NCBI RefSeq assembly: GCF_023115445.1
Contig: NZ_JALDUI010000003.1
Span: 1-64,000 of the forward strand
DNA length: 64,000 nucleotides
Source of the DNA: Streptococcus sp. oral taxon 431
GTDB taxonomy: Bacteria; Bacillota; Bacilli; Lactobacillales; Streptococcaceae
Direction: 5' to 3'
Numbering within the stretch: position 1 is the stretch's first letter; the number at the start of each line of letters is the position of its first letter. Under the pieces are notes generated by a model that was not told where the DNA came from, did no database searches, and saw nothing but the letters and a program-made list of their open reading frames with translations. The position numbers were made by a program, and so were the translations under genes. Below are positions 36,310 to 44,393 of this stretch, one piece after another.

Positions 36310-37056
36310 ATGAATAAACAACTATTAACCACACTTGCGCTTTCAACACTCGCACTTGCACAAGCTGGTTATGTATCAGCAGATGAACTTGCGCCAATTG
36401 ATTCTTCTGCTCCAACAACAGAAGTAGTTACGCCGACAGCACCAAGCGCTTCAACAGAAACAGAGGCTCCAGCAAATCAGCCAACAGAGCCTTCAGTTAC
36501 TCCAGTGGATCCAACAGCTCCCTCAGACAAGGATAACGCAGGTAGCCTTGACGAAGTTCCAGCTGATAAACCAGCACCTTCAGATAAGGCGCAAGACAAG
36601 GATAACGCAGGAAGTCTTGACGGAGTTCCAGCTGATAAACCAGAGCCTTCAGATAAGGCACAAGATAAGGATAACGCGGGTAGCCTAGATGGTGTTCCAG
36701 ATGAACAGCCAAAAACTACTGATCAAGCGAACCAGCAAGGAAAGTCACAAATTGGAACAACATCTACATCAACTGGACAGGTTGTCCATGATGTATCTAA
36801 AGAGCCCGTTGAAACAAATACAGGTTCGACTATTGTTAGCACCAAAAACGGAAGCGTAGTTCTTTCAGATGGTTCTGTAGTAGCCCCAGAAGAAATTGGT
36901 GGAACAGTTAACGAAGACAAGACTATCTCTGTTACTGACAAAGATGGCAAGCTCAAAACACTTCCAAATACAGGGACAGCAGAAAGCATTCTAGGCGCTA
37001 TTGGTAGCATGTTGATGACAGCAGTTAGCTACTTCTATAAGAAAAAATCATTTTAA
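36310..37056 (+). CDS. LPXTG surface protein with 23-residue repeats
   Basis: A 248-residue sortase substrate. Signal peptide about 1-24 (cleavage after VSA). A Pro/Thr/Ala/Ser-rich stalk (25-72) leads to just over two and a half repeats of 23 residues (DKDNAGSLDGVP and ADKPEPSDKAQ), then a Thr/Ser region and LPNTG, a hydrophobic helix and a KKKSF tail. The repeats suggest a stalk or a ligand-binding array. It sits inside a conjugation operon, between the VirB8-like and adhesin genes. Confidence 0.85.
   Translation: MNKQLLTTLALSTLALAQAGYVSADELAPIDSSAPTTEVVTPTAPSASTETEAPANQPTEPSVTPVDPTAPSDKDNAGSLDEVPADKPAPSDKAQDKDNAGSLDGVPADKPEPSDKAQDKDNAGSLDGVPDEQPKTTDQANQQGKSQIGTTSTSTGQVVHDVSKEPVETNTGSTIVSTKNGSVVLSDGSVVAPEEIGGTVNEDKTISVTDKDGKLKTLPNTGTAESILGAIGSMLMTAVSYFYKKKSF
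36526..36711 (+). repeat. 69-bp tandem coding repeats
   Basis: Units begin at 36526, 36595 and 36664 (third partial), each beginning GA(C/T)AAGGATAACGC. In frame; copy number may vary by slippage or recombination. Confidence 0.9.
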
Positions 37057-37076
37057 TTAAGTAAAGGGGAAAATAA

Positions 37077-40000
37077 ATGTTTAAAACACAAGAAACAAAG
37101 GTACTTGGATCAATCAGAAAAATTAAGAAATACGGTGCTTGTGGTGTTATTTTGGGAATGGCCGCTCTTGCGATAGCTTTTTCAGGAGGAAAAGTTTCTG
37201 CTGACGAGCTGGTAGCAAGACAAAGTGTGTCTAATACAGTTCAAGAAACAACATCAGCACCAGTTAAGGTTGAGGTGGTTTCTGAAACTGGTTATCCTTC
37301 AACAAATCTTACTGAAAAGCAACCAGAGCCTACTGCTGAACACGTTGAAATGACAAACAACGCTAACAAGGCAGGGAAAGAGATCGTAACGTCTGTTGAA
37401 ACTCCAGAACTTGACAATGCAGTAAAAAAAGCGAAAGGTGCAGGAGTTGAGGTTACAGAAAAACCACAAGTTATTTACGATACGCTAGCTGAAGCCAAAG
37501 ATGATGAAAAGAAGCAAGTTAAAGCTATTGAGGAAGCAAAAGCTGAAAAAATTGAAAATACTGAAGCGATCCAAAACGCCAATGACACAAATGCGCAAAT
37601 TGAAAAGGACAATGAAGATGAAAAAGCGCGTGTTAAAAAGCTAAACGAAGAGGACGAAGCACGTGTTAAACAAGCTAATGAAAAGGAAGTGGCGCGTGTT
37701 AAAAAGCTAAACGAAGAAATCGCTAACGAAAACAAGGCGAAAATGGAAGCCCTTGGTTTAACTTACACAGGTGATCTTGAAAAAGATAAAAAGGCTATTG
37801 CTGATTATATTGTTCGAGCGAAATTATCTAACGAAAGTGGTCTGAAAGAACTAGAAGAGAAAAGACGTCAAGCTCAAGCTCTTCATGATAAAAACAGAGC
37901 TATTATGGAAGCCAAAGGGCTTACATATACAGGTGTTTGGAGAACCGATAAGGCAGCGGTTGATCAGTGGAATAAAGAAAATGCTGGTGTAAGGGTAATC
38001 ACAACCAAAGAGACAGGTTTGACTGCAACTGCAGATACTACCTTTGAAGCAGTCGCTGGAGCATCTAAAGTCACACCACCAGCCTATGTTCAAAATGTTA
38101 TTCAAGGTTATGCAAGGAATACAAACTTAGACGCTAAGTTTGACAATGTATTCTTGTTTGATTATAAAACTGGAACTGCAACTATCAAAGTTAAAAACAC
38201 TTCACACGGCGATGTTACTGTTAACTTTGATTCGGTGACACCTTCTGCAGAATCTGGATTTATCCGTTCATATGTTGCCTTGTGGGCTGCAGAAGATGGA
38301 GGGATTGGTTATGGTGTATTCATTTCTGCCGGAGCAGGAGAAGCTAACGGTGGAGGAGGAGTTGATGGTCAAGGCGGTGGCTACGGAGCTAGCGGCGCAT
38401 ATCTAAATGACCGTCAAGGTTGGGTTAAACAAGTGAATGTTCAAGTGATTACTGATGCTGACGATGTTAGCGAGGTAACTGTCAATGACGTAGATAGTAA
38501 CCAAGTTATTAAGGCTTCAACAATCGATGGTGCTAAAATCACAACAGGGAAAAATATTACCCAAAGTGGTAATACATTTACTGCTAACAACTCCGCACAA
38601 TCTCAAAGTACGGCAGGGGTTCTTGACAGTAATGGTATTGGTTGGAGTTTAGATAAAGGTCAGAAAATCAACTTTTCATTCGACCATATTAACACTTCTG
38701 ACACTTCTTACTCAATCGTCGGTGGTCTCTTCGGACGTGCTTCTCAAAAAGAAGTGAAGGAAAATGTTGAACCAATTTCTATCAAAGAAGTTGAAGATCC
38801 GAATTTTACACCTAAAAAAACCGACCCAGTTGAACTCAAAAAACCAGTTGAACCTAAACTAATTGACCCTGATCCAGAAGATCCAGTTCTTAAACCTTAT
38901 GTGCCAGTTCCAGATGAAAAGAAAATTTCAGTGGAATATCATAAGACTGCCGTGAAGTACGCTCCGAAAATCAGCAAAGGAGTAGTGAATGATGATAATG
39001 TTAATATCGATGGCAAACTCGTTCCTAAAGGTTCGATTGTAAACTGGACTCTTAATACTGGTATGCTTAAAGCTGGCCGTGAAGTAATGTCTGCTATTGA
39101 GTTGAATGATCCACTTGAATCTGGCTACCTTTTGGACACAAAAGCAACTGCTAAAGTAAATCCAACGCTTGAGTTTACTCACAACGGACAAGGTAGAACA
39201 CTTATTAAATTCGGTGCTAGAGAACTTGCCAAAGTAAATGCAAACCTTGACAAAGACTACGTTATGCCACAAATTAAATTGATTGGTACAGTCTTGAATG
39301 ACAATGGTTTCTATAACAATACTTACTCTATGACTTTGACAACTAAGTCTAAAAAGAAGTACACAGTTACATCTAACACACCTAAAGTTAAGACTTCAGG
39401 TTCAAAACCAGTCAAAGACGTAGTTGATAATAAAGGCGTATCAATCAACGGTAAGTCGGTTCTTCCTACAACAGAGTTGAACTATAAATTTACTCAAAAC
39501 TTTTCAAACTACAAAGGGATTGAAGCATCTAAGTCAGCGATCATGAAAAACTTCTTGATGATTGATGATCCAGACGAAAATGCCCTTGATACAAGCACAA
39601 TGCACGTCAAGTCTATTACTGCTGGTAATAAAGATGTATCTGAATTGTTGCAAATGTACCGTGTTCTTTCAATGGAATCATTGGGCGAAAAATTGCGTAA
39701 AATTATTACGGATTCAGGAATCTCACCAGTAGGTGAATTTTATATGTGGGCTGCGAAAGATCCAGAATCATTCTATGAAGCCTACCTGAAGAAAGGTTTA
39801 GATATTACTTATAACTTTTCATTCAAGATTAAGAAAACATTCACTGAAGGCGACATTGTGAATGCAGTTCACCAAATTGACTTCGGTAACGGATATGCAG
39901 GAAACAAGGTAGTCAACCATCTTCCTAAACCAGAAGTTCATAAAGATGTATTGAATGCGAAGGGTGAAAGTATTGACGGAAAAGAAATTCAACTAGGCGA

Positions 40001-40541
40001 TACGATCACTTACAAGCTAGAAGGTTGGGTTATTCCAGCAGGACGTGGCTATGACTTGTTTGAGTATCGTTTTGTAGACACACTCGATGTTGAACATGAT
40101 GAGTACCAAGGATTTACAATCAAAGCTATTAAAGACTTGGTACTGCCAAATGGTAAAGTTATTAAAGCTGGTGATGACCTCAAAGGTTACACTGAAACAA
40201 TCTACAATGCTAAAACTGGATTGTTTGAAACACGCTTCACTAAAGATTTCTTAGCTTCAATTCCTCGAACTAGCGAATTTGGAGCTGATGCCTTCCTAGA
40301 AGTTAAACGTATTAAGCACGGTGAAGTATTCAACGAATACACTCTATTTGTAAATGGAACACCTGTACTTTCTAATGAAGTTAAAACATACAGTAAGCCA
40401 AAACCAACTCCACCAACTCCACCAACTCAAAATGAACTGCCAAATACTGGAGAAGGTTCAAGTATGTTAGGTGTAGCAGGATTGATTTTGTCACTTGCAA
40501 CTTCTGGCTATGTAGTTACTGTGAAACGCAAAGAAAACTAA
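37077..40541 (+). CDS. Antigen I/II-family LPXTG adhesin
   Basis: A 1154-residue surface protein. Signal peptide about 1-42 (GACGVILGMAALAIAFS, then VSADE). A shortened alanine/charged coiled coil (about 110-230) holds repeats ARVKKLNEE. The V/GbpC-type domain (about 330-560; NVFLFDYKTGTATI, YGVFISAGAGEANGGGG) follows, then a proline-rich part (about 585-620), and two or three C-terminal domains (about 630-1110; NVNIDGKLV, GVSINGKSV, GESIDGKEI mark repeated starts). It ends LPNTGEG, helix and KRKEN. Antigen I/II proteins bind salivary, matrix or bacterial ligands; on a conjugative element it may promote donor-recipient contact. Confidence 0.88.
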   Translation: MFKTQETKVLGSIRKIKKYGACGVILGMAALAIAFSGGKVSADELVARQSVSNTVQETTSAPVKVEVVSETGYPSTNLTEKQPEPTAEHVEMTNNANKAGKEIVTSVETPELDNAVKKAKGAGVEVTEKPQVIYDTLAEAKDDEKKQVKAIEEAKAEKIENTEAIQNANDTNAQIEKDNEDEKARVKKLNEEDEARVKQANEKEVARVKKLNEEIANENKAKMEALGLTYTGDLEKDKKAIADYIVRAKLSNESGLKELEEKRRQAQALHDKNRAIMEAKGLTYTGVWRTDKAAVDQWNKENAGVRVITTKETGLTATADTTFEAVAGASKVTPPAYVQNVIQGYARNTNLDAKFDNVFLFDYKTGTATIKVKNTSHGDVTVNFDSVTPSAESGFIRSYVALWAAEDGGIGYGVFISAGAGEANGGGGVDGQGGGYGASGAYLNDRQGWVKQVNVQVITDADDVSEVTVNDVDSNQVIKASTIDGAKITTGKNITQSGNTFTANNSAQSQSTAGVLDSNGIGWSLDKGQKINFSFDHINTSDTSYSIVGGLFGRASQKEVKENVEPISIKEVEDPNFTPKKTDPVELKKPVEPKLIDPDPEDPVLKPYVPVPDEKKISVEYHKTAVKYAPKISKGVVNDDNVNIDGKLVPKGSIVNWTLNTGMLKAGREVMSAIELNDPLESGYLLDTKATAKVNPTLEFTHNGQGRTLIKFGARELAKVNANLDKDYVMPQIKLIGTVLNDNGFYNNTYSMTLTTKSKKKYTVTSNTPKVKTSGSKPVKDVVDNKGVSINGKSVLPTTELNYKFTQNFSNYKGIEASKSAIMKNFLMIDDPDENALDTSTMHVKSITAGNKDVSELLQMYRVLSMESLGEKLRKIITDSGISPVGEFYMWAAKDPESFYEAYLKKGLDITYNFSFKIKKTFTEGDIVNAVHQIDFGNGYAGNKVVNHLPKPEVHKDVLNAKGESIDGKEIQLGDTITYKLEGWVIPAGRGYDLFEYRFVDTLDVEHDEYQGFTIKAIKDLVLPNGKVIKAGDDLKGYTETIYNAKTGLFETRFTKDFLASIPRTSEFGADAFLEVKRIKHGEVFNEYTLFVNGTPVLSNEVKTYSKPKPTPPTPPTQNELPNTGEGSSMLGVAGLILSLATSGYVVTVKRKEN

Positions 40542-40553
40542 GTAGAATATAGG

Positions 40554-40580
40554 GTTAGCATGTGCTAACTCTTTATTTTT
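40554..40580 (+). terminator. Terminator after the adhesin gene
   Basis: GTTAGC-ATGT-GCTAAC (40554-40569) followed by TCTTTATTTTT. Confidence 0.75.
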
Positions 40581-40587
40581 AAAATCA

Positions 40588-40628
40588 TGTCCCTTTCTCT
40601 TGCGGAAATAATTTAATTATTATATAAT
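40588..40628 (+). promoter_or_regulatory. Regulon promoter 5: TGTCCCTTTC box with -35 and -10
   Basis: TGTCCC at 40588-40593, with a -35-like TTGCGG (40600-40605) and TATAAT (40623-40628) at 17-base spacing. This copy differs from the others: the last box base is C, the -10 is two bases further away, and a -35 exists. It serves the regulator and surface-exclusion genes. Confidence 0.75.
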
Positions 40629-40664
40629 TAAATCATAAAATTCTCAAAAACAAGGAGGGGTTAG

Positions 40665-40880
40665 ATGTCAGTAGTTGTCAAGATAAAGCTAAAAGAAGTT
40701 TTAGCAGAACGTGGCATGACGCAGAGTGAACTAGCTAAGTTATCAAACCTAACTGAAACTGCTGTTAGCACGTTTGCAAGGGGGCAAGGAATCTCAATCA
40801 ATAAGGAATATTTAGCAAAAATCGCTAGTGCTTTGAATATTTCAGACATAAGCGAACTTTTGGAATTACAATTTATTTAG
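40665..40880 (+). CDS. XRE-family helix-turn-helix regulator
   Basis: A 71-residue single-domain regulator behind AAGGAGGGG: KLKEVLAERGMTQSELAKLSNLTETAVSTFARG is a Cro/C1-type helix-turn-helix, and LAKIASALNISDISELLEL closes the fold. The only clear transcription factor among the conjugation operons and itself behind a TGTCCC box, so a candidate for the regulon controller, though its size leaves no effector domain. Confidence 0.85.
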   Translation: MSVVVKIKLKEVLAERGMTQSELAKLSNLTETAVSTFARGQGISINKEYLAKIASALNISDISELLELQFI

Positions 40881-40909
40881 GTTACTTACGAAAAGGATTA
40901 AAGAATTAT

Positions 40910-43459
40910 ATGGATAATAAGAAAATTGCAGTAGTAGGAGCATCTGCCCTTGCTCTAGGTTTAGGTGTTACGAACGTACATGCAGAGGAAGTAACGACAG
41001 TAGCACCGACAACTAATCACCAGACTGTTTCTAAGGAAGAAACAAAACCTGAAGTCAAAAAGGAAGTCACTAAAGAACAAGTTGACGTGGCCAAGGATAA
41101 ACTTGATAAATCTACCCAAGCAGTAGAAGATGCACAAGCTAAGAAAAACCAAGCGCAGACTGAAAAAGACCAAGCGCAGACTGAAGTAGGTAATGCTCAA
41201 TCTGAAGTAGATAATGCTCAACAAGCCAAGGATAAAGCGACTCCAGAAAACATTGAAAAACAAAAGCAAGAAGTTACTAGTGCTGAAAAAGGTAAAACTG
41301 ACGCAGAAAACCAAGAAGATAAGGCAGCAAATGACCTTGACAAAGCAAAAGAAGTTGTCGCAGACCAAGAACATGTAGTTCATAAGTCTGAGAAAAAAGT
41401 AGCGGATGCTTTAAATGAGGTTAAAGATGCTCAGAAAGATGTAGATAATGCCCAAGCTATTTTGGACGGTACAGGTCAAGCGAAAGTTGTCGAAGAAAAG
41501 GAAAATGCTGAGGCTTTCCAAAAACAAGCACAGGCACAGTTGACGAATGCAGAGGAGAACTTGGACCAAGCTAAGTCAGACGACAAGAATCTTGAAGATG
41601 CAATTTCAAGCGTCCAAAACGAGTTGACAGAAGCTAGTAATGTAGTAGCAAGCACAGAGTCTACATTGACTGATGCTACTAATAAAGCTGACCAGACACA
41701 AACTGCTCTTGAAAAAGCACAGGATACCTTTACTGTAGCTGAAGCTAGCTATAAGTCTATTAACACTTTCCAAGTTACTGATGAATATGTTAACGCCTTG
41801 AAATCCTATGTAAATAATCCTTATGACATTTTGGATGAACGTGATAAGTGGAAAGAACATAGAGAGAAAGTAGAGTCTATCTTAAAATCGGTCAACCAAG
41901 AAAATTTGAATTTGAATAAATTCAAAGAAAATGCCAATGATAAAGTTATCAGTGTTGATGCTAATAACTTGACAACAGAGCAAATGACAGAGCTTTCTCT
42001 ATTTGCGAGTGATCTACTTAACCAAATCCGTGAGCGCTTTGGAACACCTAAGACTGTTGTAACAAAAGGCATGCTTCAAGTTGCTGACGAAGTGACTGAT
42101 GGTTACGTAGCTGATGATTGGGGATTCGGAAAAGGTCACGATAGTAAAGCAGTAAATAACGTGGCTCGTAAGTATGGATTGCCTACTTATGAGGATGATA
42201 CTCAACAATACCTTGAAAATCTCAACAGTAGCAATGATGGTGATAAAATCCATACAATGAATGATGCTAAAAAGTGGGTTTATAAAAGTATTTCTAACTT
42301 ACTTTTTAATGGTTGGGAGTGGATGCATGCTCAAAACCTAACAGGTGTATCTTCTGTTCGAGGTGCTACTAAAGAATATTTTGCTTTAGATATTTCTAAG
42401 AATCTAGGACGTACAAGCGCACACTTCATATCAGTTTTTGATAATCAAGTTACTGGAAACAAGTTGGATAAAACTGAAGTACCTAACAATAATACAGCAG
42501 AAAGCATTGTAAAAGCCTATAATACTGCTAAAACTTCCTTATTAAATGCTCAGACTGTAAACTCTCAGGCACAACGTGAAAAAACAAGTGCTTCGCTTGC
42601 GAATATCAAGGCTAAAGGGGAGCAGGAAACAATTCAAAAACGATTGGATGCTCTTAAAGCTACGCCTTTGAAAACGCCGACTGCTCAAAGCAAACTTGAA
42701 AAGGCACAAGACAACCTTGCTAATGCTAACAAGCGCTTAGAAAATGCTGAGAAGGCACTAGAGGCTTTGACTGCTGATGTGAAAATAAAACAAGAAAATC
42801 TTACTAATGCTAAGAATGTCCTTGCTCAAAAAGAACGTAACCTTACTAATGCTAAGAACAACCTAGCATCTGAACAAGGTAAATTAGCTGAACTCAAAGC
42901 ACTAGTACAGACTGCAGAAAACAATCTTGACCTTGCTAAAGAAAAAGTAGCACAAGCTAATAAGACGCTTGAACAAGCCAAGGCTGACCTTGAAACCTTG
43001 CTCAATGCAGAGCCTAACTTAGCTAAAACTAAGGAAGTCCTTGCTCAAAAAGAAACTACTCTTAAAGAGAAAGTGACTGCCTTGAAAGAGGCACAAGAGA
43101 ACCTTGACAAGTTGTTGAAAGAACAGAAAATCGACCAAGAGGCTTATGATAAACTCTTCGCCTTATATAGCGAGCAGGTAGAAGCTAAGCGTTTAGCTGA
43201 ACTTGAAGCGCAAAAGAAAGCGATCCTTGAAGCAGGTAACACACCTATTGAAGTCTATGATGCAACTGGTAAACTTGTATCTTACCAAGTTAAACCTAAG
43301 ACTGTTTCTCAATCACCTGTTTCCTATAATCGTGCATGGAATAAGAAACAAGAAAATAGTTTACCAAACACTGGAACATCAGCAAGCATGCTTCCAGTTG
43401 TGGGAATGATTTTGGGATTGTTGAGTCTTGCAGGCCTTCGTAAGTCGAAAGAAAACTAA
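40910..43459 (+). CDS. SEC10/PgrA-type surface exclusion LPXTG protein
   Basis: An 849-residue protein: signal peptide to about residue 25, long coiled coils (about 55-290 and 555-800) of KA/QA-rich heptads, and a globular CAP/SCP-like domain between them (about 300-540; ASDLLNQIRERFGTPKTV, DDWGFGKGHD). It ends SLPNTGTS, helix and RKSKEN. This is the layout of enterococcal Sec10/PgrA and PrgA, which block entry from donors with the same element and disturb mating-pair formation. Same role is likely here. Its ribosome site AAAGGATT is modest. Confidence 0.85.
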   Translation: MDNKKIAVVGASALALGLGVTNVHAEEVTTVAPTTNHQTVSKEETKPEVKKEVTKEQVDVAKDKLDKSTQAVEDAQAKKNQAQTEKDQAQTEVGNAQSEVDNAQQAKDKATPENIEKQKQEVTSAEKGKTDAENQEDKAANDLDKAKEVVADQEHVVHKSEKKVADALNEVKDAQKDVDNAQAILDGTGQAKVVEEKENAEAFQKQAQAQLTNAEENLDQAKSDDKNLEDAISSVQNELTEASNVVASTESTLTDATNKADQTQTALEKAQDTFTVAEASYKSINTFQVTDEYVNALKSYVNNPYDILDERDKWKEHREKVESILKSVNQENLNLNKFKENANDKVISVDANNLTTEQMTELSLFASDLLNQIRERFGTPKTVVTKGMLQVADEVTDGYVADDWGFGKGHDSKAVNNVARKYGLPTYEDDTQQYLENLNSSNDGDKIHTMNDAKKWVYKSISNLLFNGWEWMHAQNLTGVSSVRGATKEYFALDISKNLGRTSAHFISVFDNQVTGNKLDKTEVPNNNTAESIVKAYNTAKTSLLNAQTVNSQAQREKTSASLANIKAKGEQETIQKRLDALKATPLKTPTAQSKLEKAQDNLANANKRLENAEKALEALTADVKIKQENLTNAKNVLAQKERNLTNAKNNLASEQGKLAELKALVQTAENNLDLAKEKVAQANKTLEQAKADLETLLNAEPNLAKTKEVLAQKETTLKEKVTALKEAQENLDKLLKEQKIDQEAYDKLFALYSEQVEAKRLAELEAQKKAILEAGNTPIEVYDATGKLVSYQVKPKTVSQSPVSYNRAWNKKQENSLPNTGTSASMLPVVGMILGLLSLAGLRKSKEN

Positions 43460-43484
43460 TTTGACGAACTAAAATGAAAGGATG

Positions 43485-43525
43485 ACCACAAGTTGAATAA
43501 AGACTCTCTTGTGGTCTTTATTGAA
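43485..43525 (+). terminator. Hairpin between the exclusion gene and ssb
   Basis: GACCACAAG (43485-43493) pairs with CTTGTGGTC (43508-43516), then TTTATTG. A terminator or partial attenuator for ssb; no separate promoter for ssb is visible after it. Confidence 0.65.
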
Positions 43526-43535
43526 AGGAGAAAAA

Positions 43536-43973
43536 ATGCAAGTATTTATCGCTTCTGGACGTGTTGCATTCATTCCAAATGATGCAGTAGATCGAACCAA
43601 AAATGGTCATACCAGTTTCAAATTTGAGTTTGTTTGTGATTCGAGTATGACTGATGATACAAATAAACCAATCCCTAGTTTCTTCCATGTACAAGTTTAT
43701 GGGAAACAAGCGGAATTGATGGCTCAGAGCCTATCTAAAGGATCTCCAATCCTCTTAAAAGGAGAAATTATCCAACGACCATATAATGATGAACAAGGCC
43801 AACGTCGGATGTATCAGTTTATTTCACCAAACCAACAAGGAGGAATCACTTTCCTTGAAAATAAGGAAGCATCGAACCGACGTAAGCAGGAACAACAAGG
43901 CTTTTCTCAGCCGATACCAAGTTCTATTCCTACATCCTATCCTGAACCAATGGATGCGGATTCCCCATTCTAA
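43536..43973 (+). CDS. ssb: Single-stranded DNA-binding protein
   Basis: A 145-residue SSB. Start at 43536 chosen for GAAAGGAG just upstream; nine extra in-frame codons before it have no ribosome site. OB fold strands (SGRVAFIP, FKFEFVCDS, FHVQVYGKQAELMAQSLSKGSPILLKGEI), a Gln/Pro linker, and an acidic tip DADSPF that should bind partner proteins. The beginning is unlike chromosomal SSB (no MINNVVLVGR). Coats the single strand during transfer or establishment. Confidence 0.85.
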   Translation: MQVFIASGRVAFIPNDAVDRTKNGHTSFKFEFVCDSSMTDDTNKPIPSFFHVQVYGKQAELMAQSLSKGSPILLKGEIIQRPYNDEQGQRRMYQFISPNQQGGITFLENKEASNRRKQEQQGFSQPIPSSIPTSYPEPMDADSPF

Positions 43974-43978
43974 AGGAT

Positions 43979-44058
43979 TGAAAGCATACAAGAACATTTG
44001 TGTGCTTTTTTTGTTGTTCATTTATTGTATAAAAAGTTATATAACTTATGATATAACA
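43979..44058 (+). terminator. ssb terminator followed by a GTTATATAAC palindrome
   Basis: AAAGCATACA pairs with TGTGTGCTTT, then a T-run (43979-44012). Copy 2 of the dispersed palindrome follows (core 44036-44045), with a further half-like GATATAAC at 44050-44057. Confidence 0.75.
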
Positions 44059-44066
44059 ATGTCTTT

Positions 44067-44105
44067 TGTCCCTTTAACAAAGAATTTGATATTATCCTTT
44101 AGAAT
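44067..44105 (+). promoter_or_regulatory. Regulon promoter 6: TGTCCCTTTA box with -10 TAGAAT
   Basis: TGTCCC at 44067-44072 and TAGAAT at 44100-44105, 27 bases between; ATTAT at 44091-44095. Serves the 81-residue protein and the coupling protein. Confidence 0.82.
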
Positions 44106-44143
44106 AGAGGGGAATTAAGAAATAATAAGAAAGGAGTGCAACA

Positions 44144-44389
44144 ATGGCAAGACAAAAATACAATTATCTGTCTGATGAATTGATTGCGGAATCTCTTCAG
44201 GTGACCAATTACCTAGAACAAAGTCGATCCAGTCGATTGAATGTTCTTCAGTTGGATGGAGAGAAATGGTTAGAAAGTTACTTTCACCGTTATGAGAAAG
44301 CCTCTCCAAGGCTACAGTTTCACATATTTCTCTTTTCGAGCTTCTATACTCGAAAAATGGAATGGTTTTTGGAAGGTGTAAGGGGGTAG
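44144..44389 (+). CDS. Hypothetical 81-residue protein before virD4
   Basis: ATG behind AAAGGAG. Soluble, mixed charge, with ARQKYNYLSDELIAESLQ at its start. Five bases before the coupling protein. No family recognised; probably a small partner of the coupling protein. Confidence 0.55.
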   Translation: MARQKYNYLSDELIAESLQVTNYLEQSRSSRLNVLQLDGEKWLESYFHRYEKASPRLQFHIFLFSSFYTRKMEWFLEGVRG

Positions 44390-44393
44390 TCGT

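Noticed and set aside
36526..36711. CRISPR-like array
   Set aside because: The 69-bp repeats are contiguous and in frame in a surface-protein gene; no spacers or cas genes occur in the window.
37475..37735. Minus-strand open frames inside the adhesin and other coiled-coil genes
   Set aside because: They mirror Lys/Glu/Ala-rich coding sequence, lack ribosome sites and promoters, and encode Ser/Phe/Leu-biased products.
43203..43409. A 68-residue plus-strand frame inside the exclusion protein gene
   Set aside because: Out-of-frame shadow of the LPXTG region with no ribosome site.
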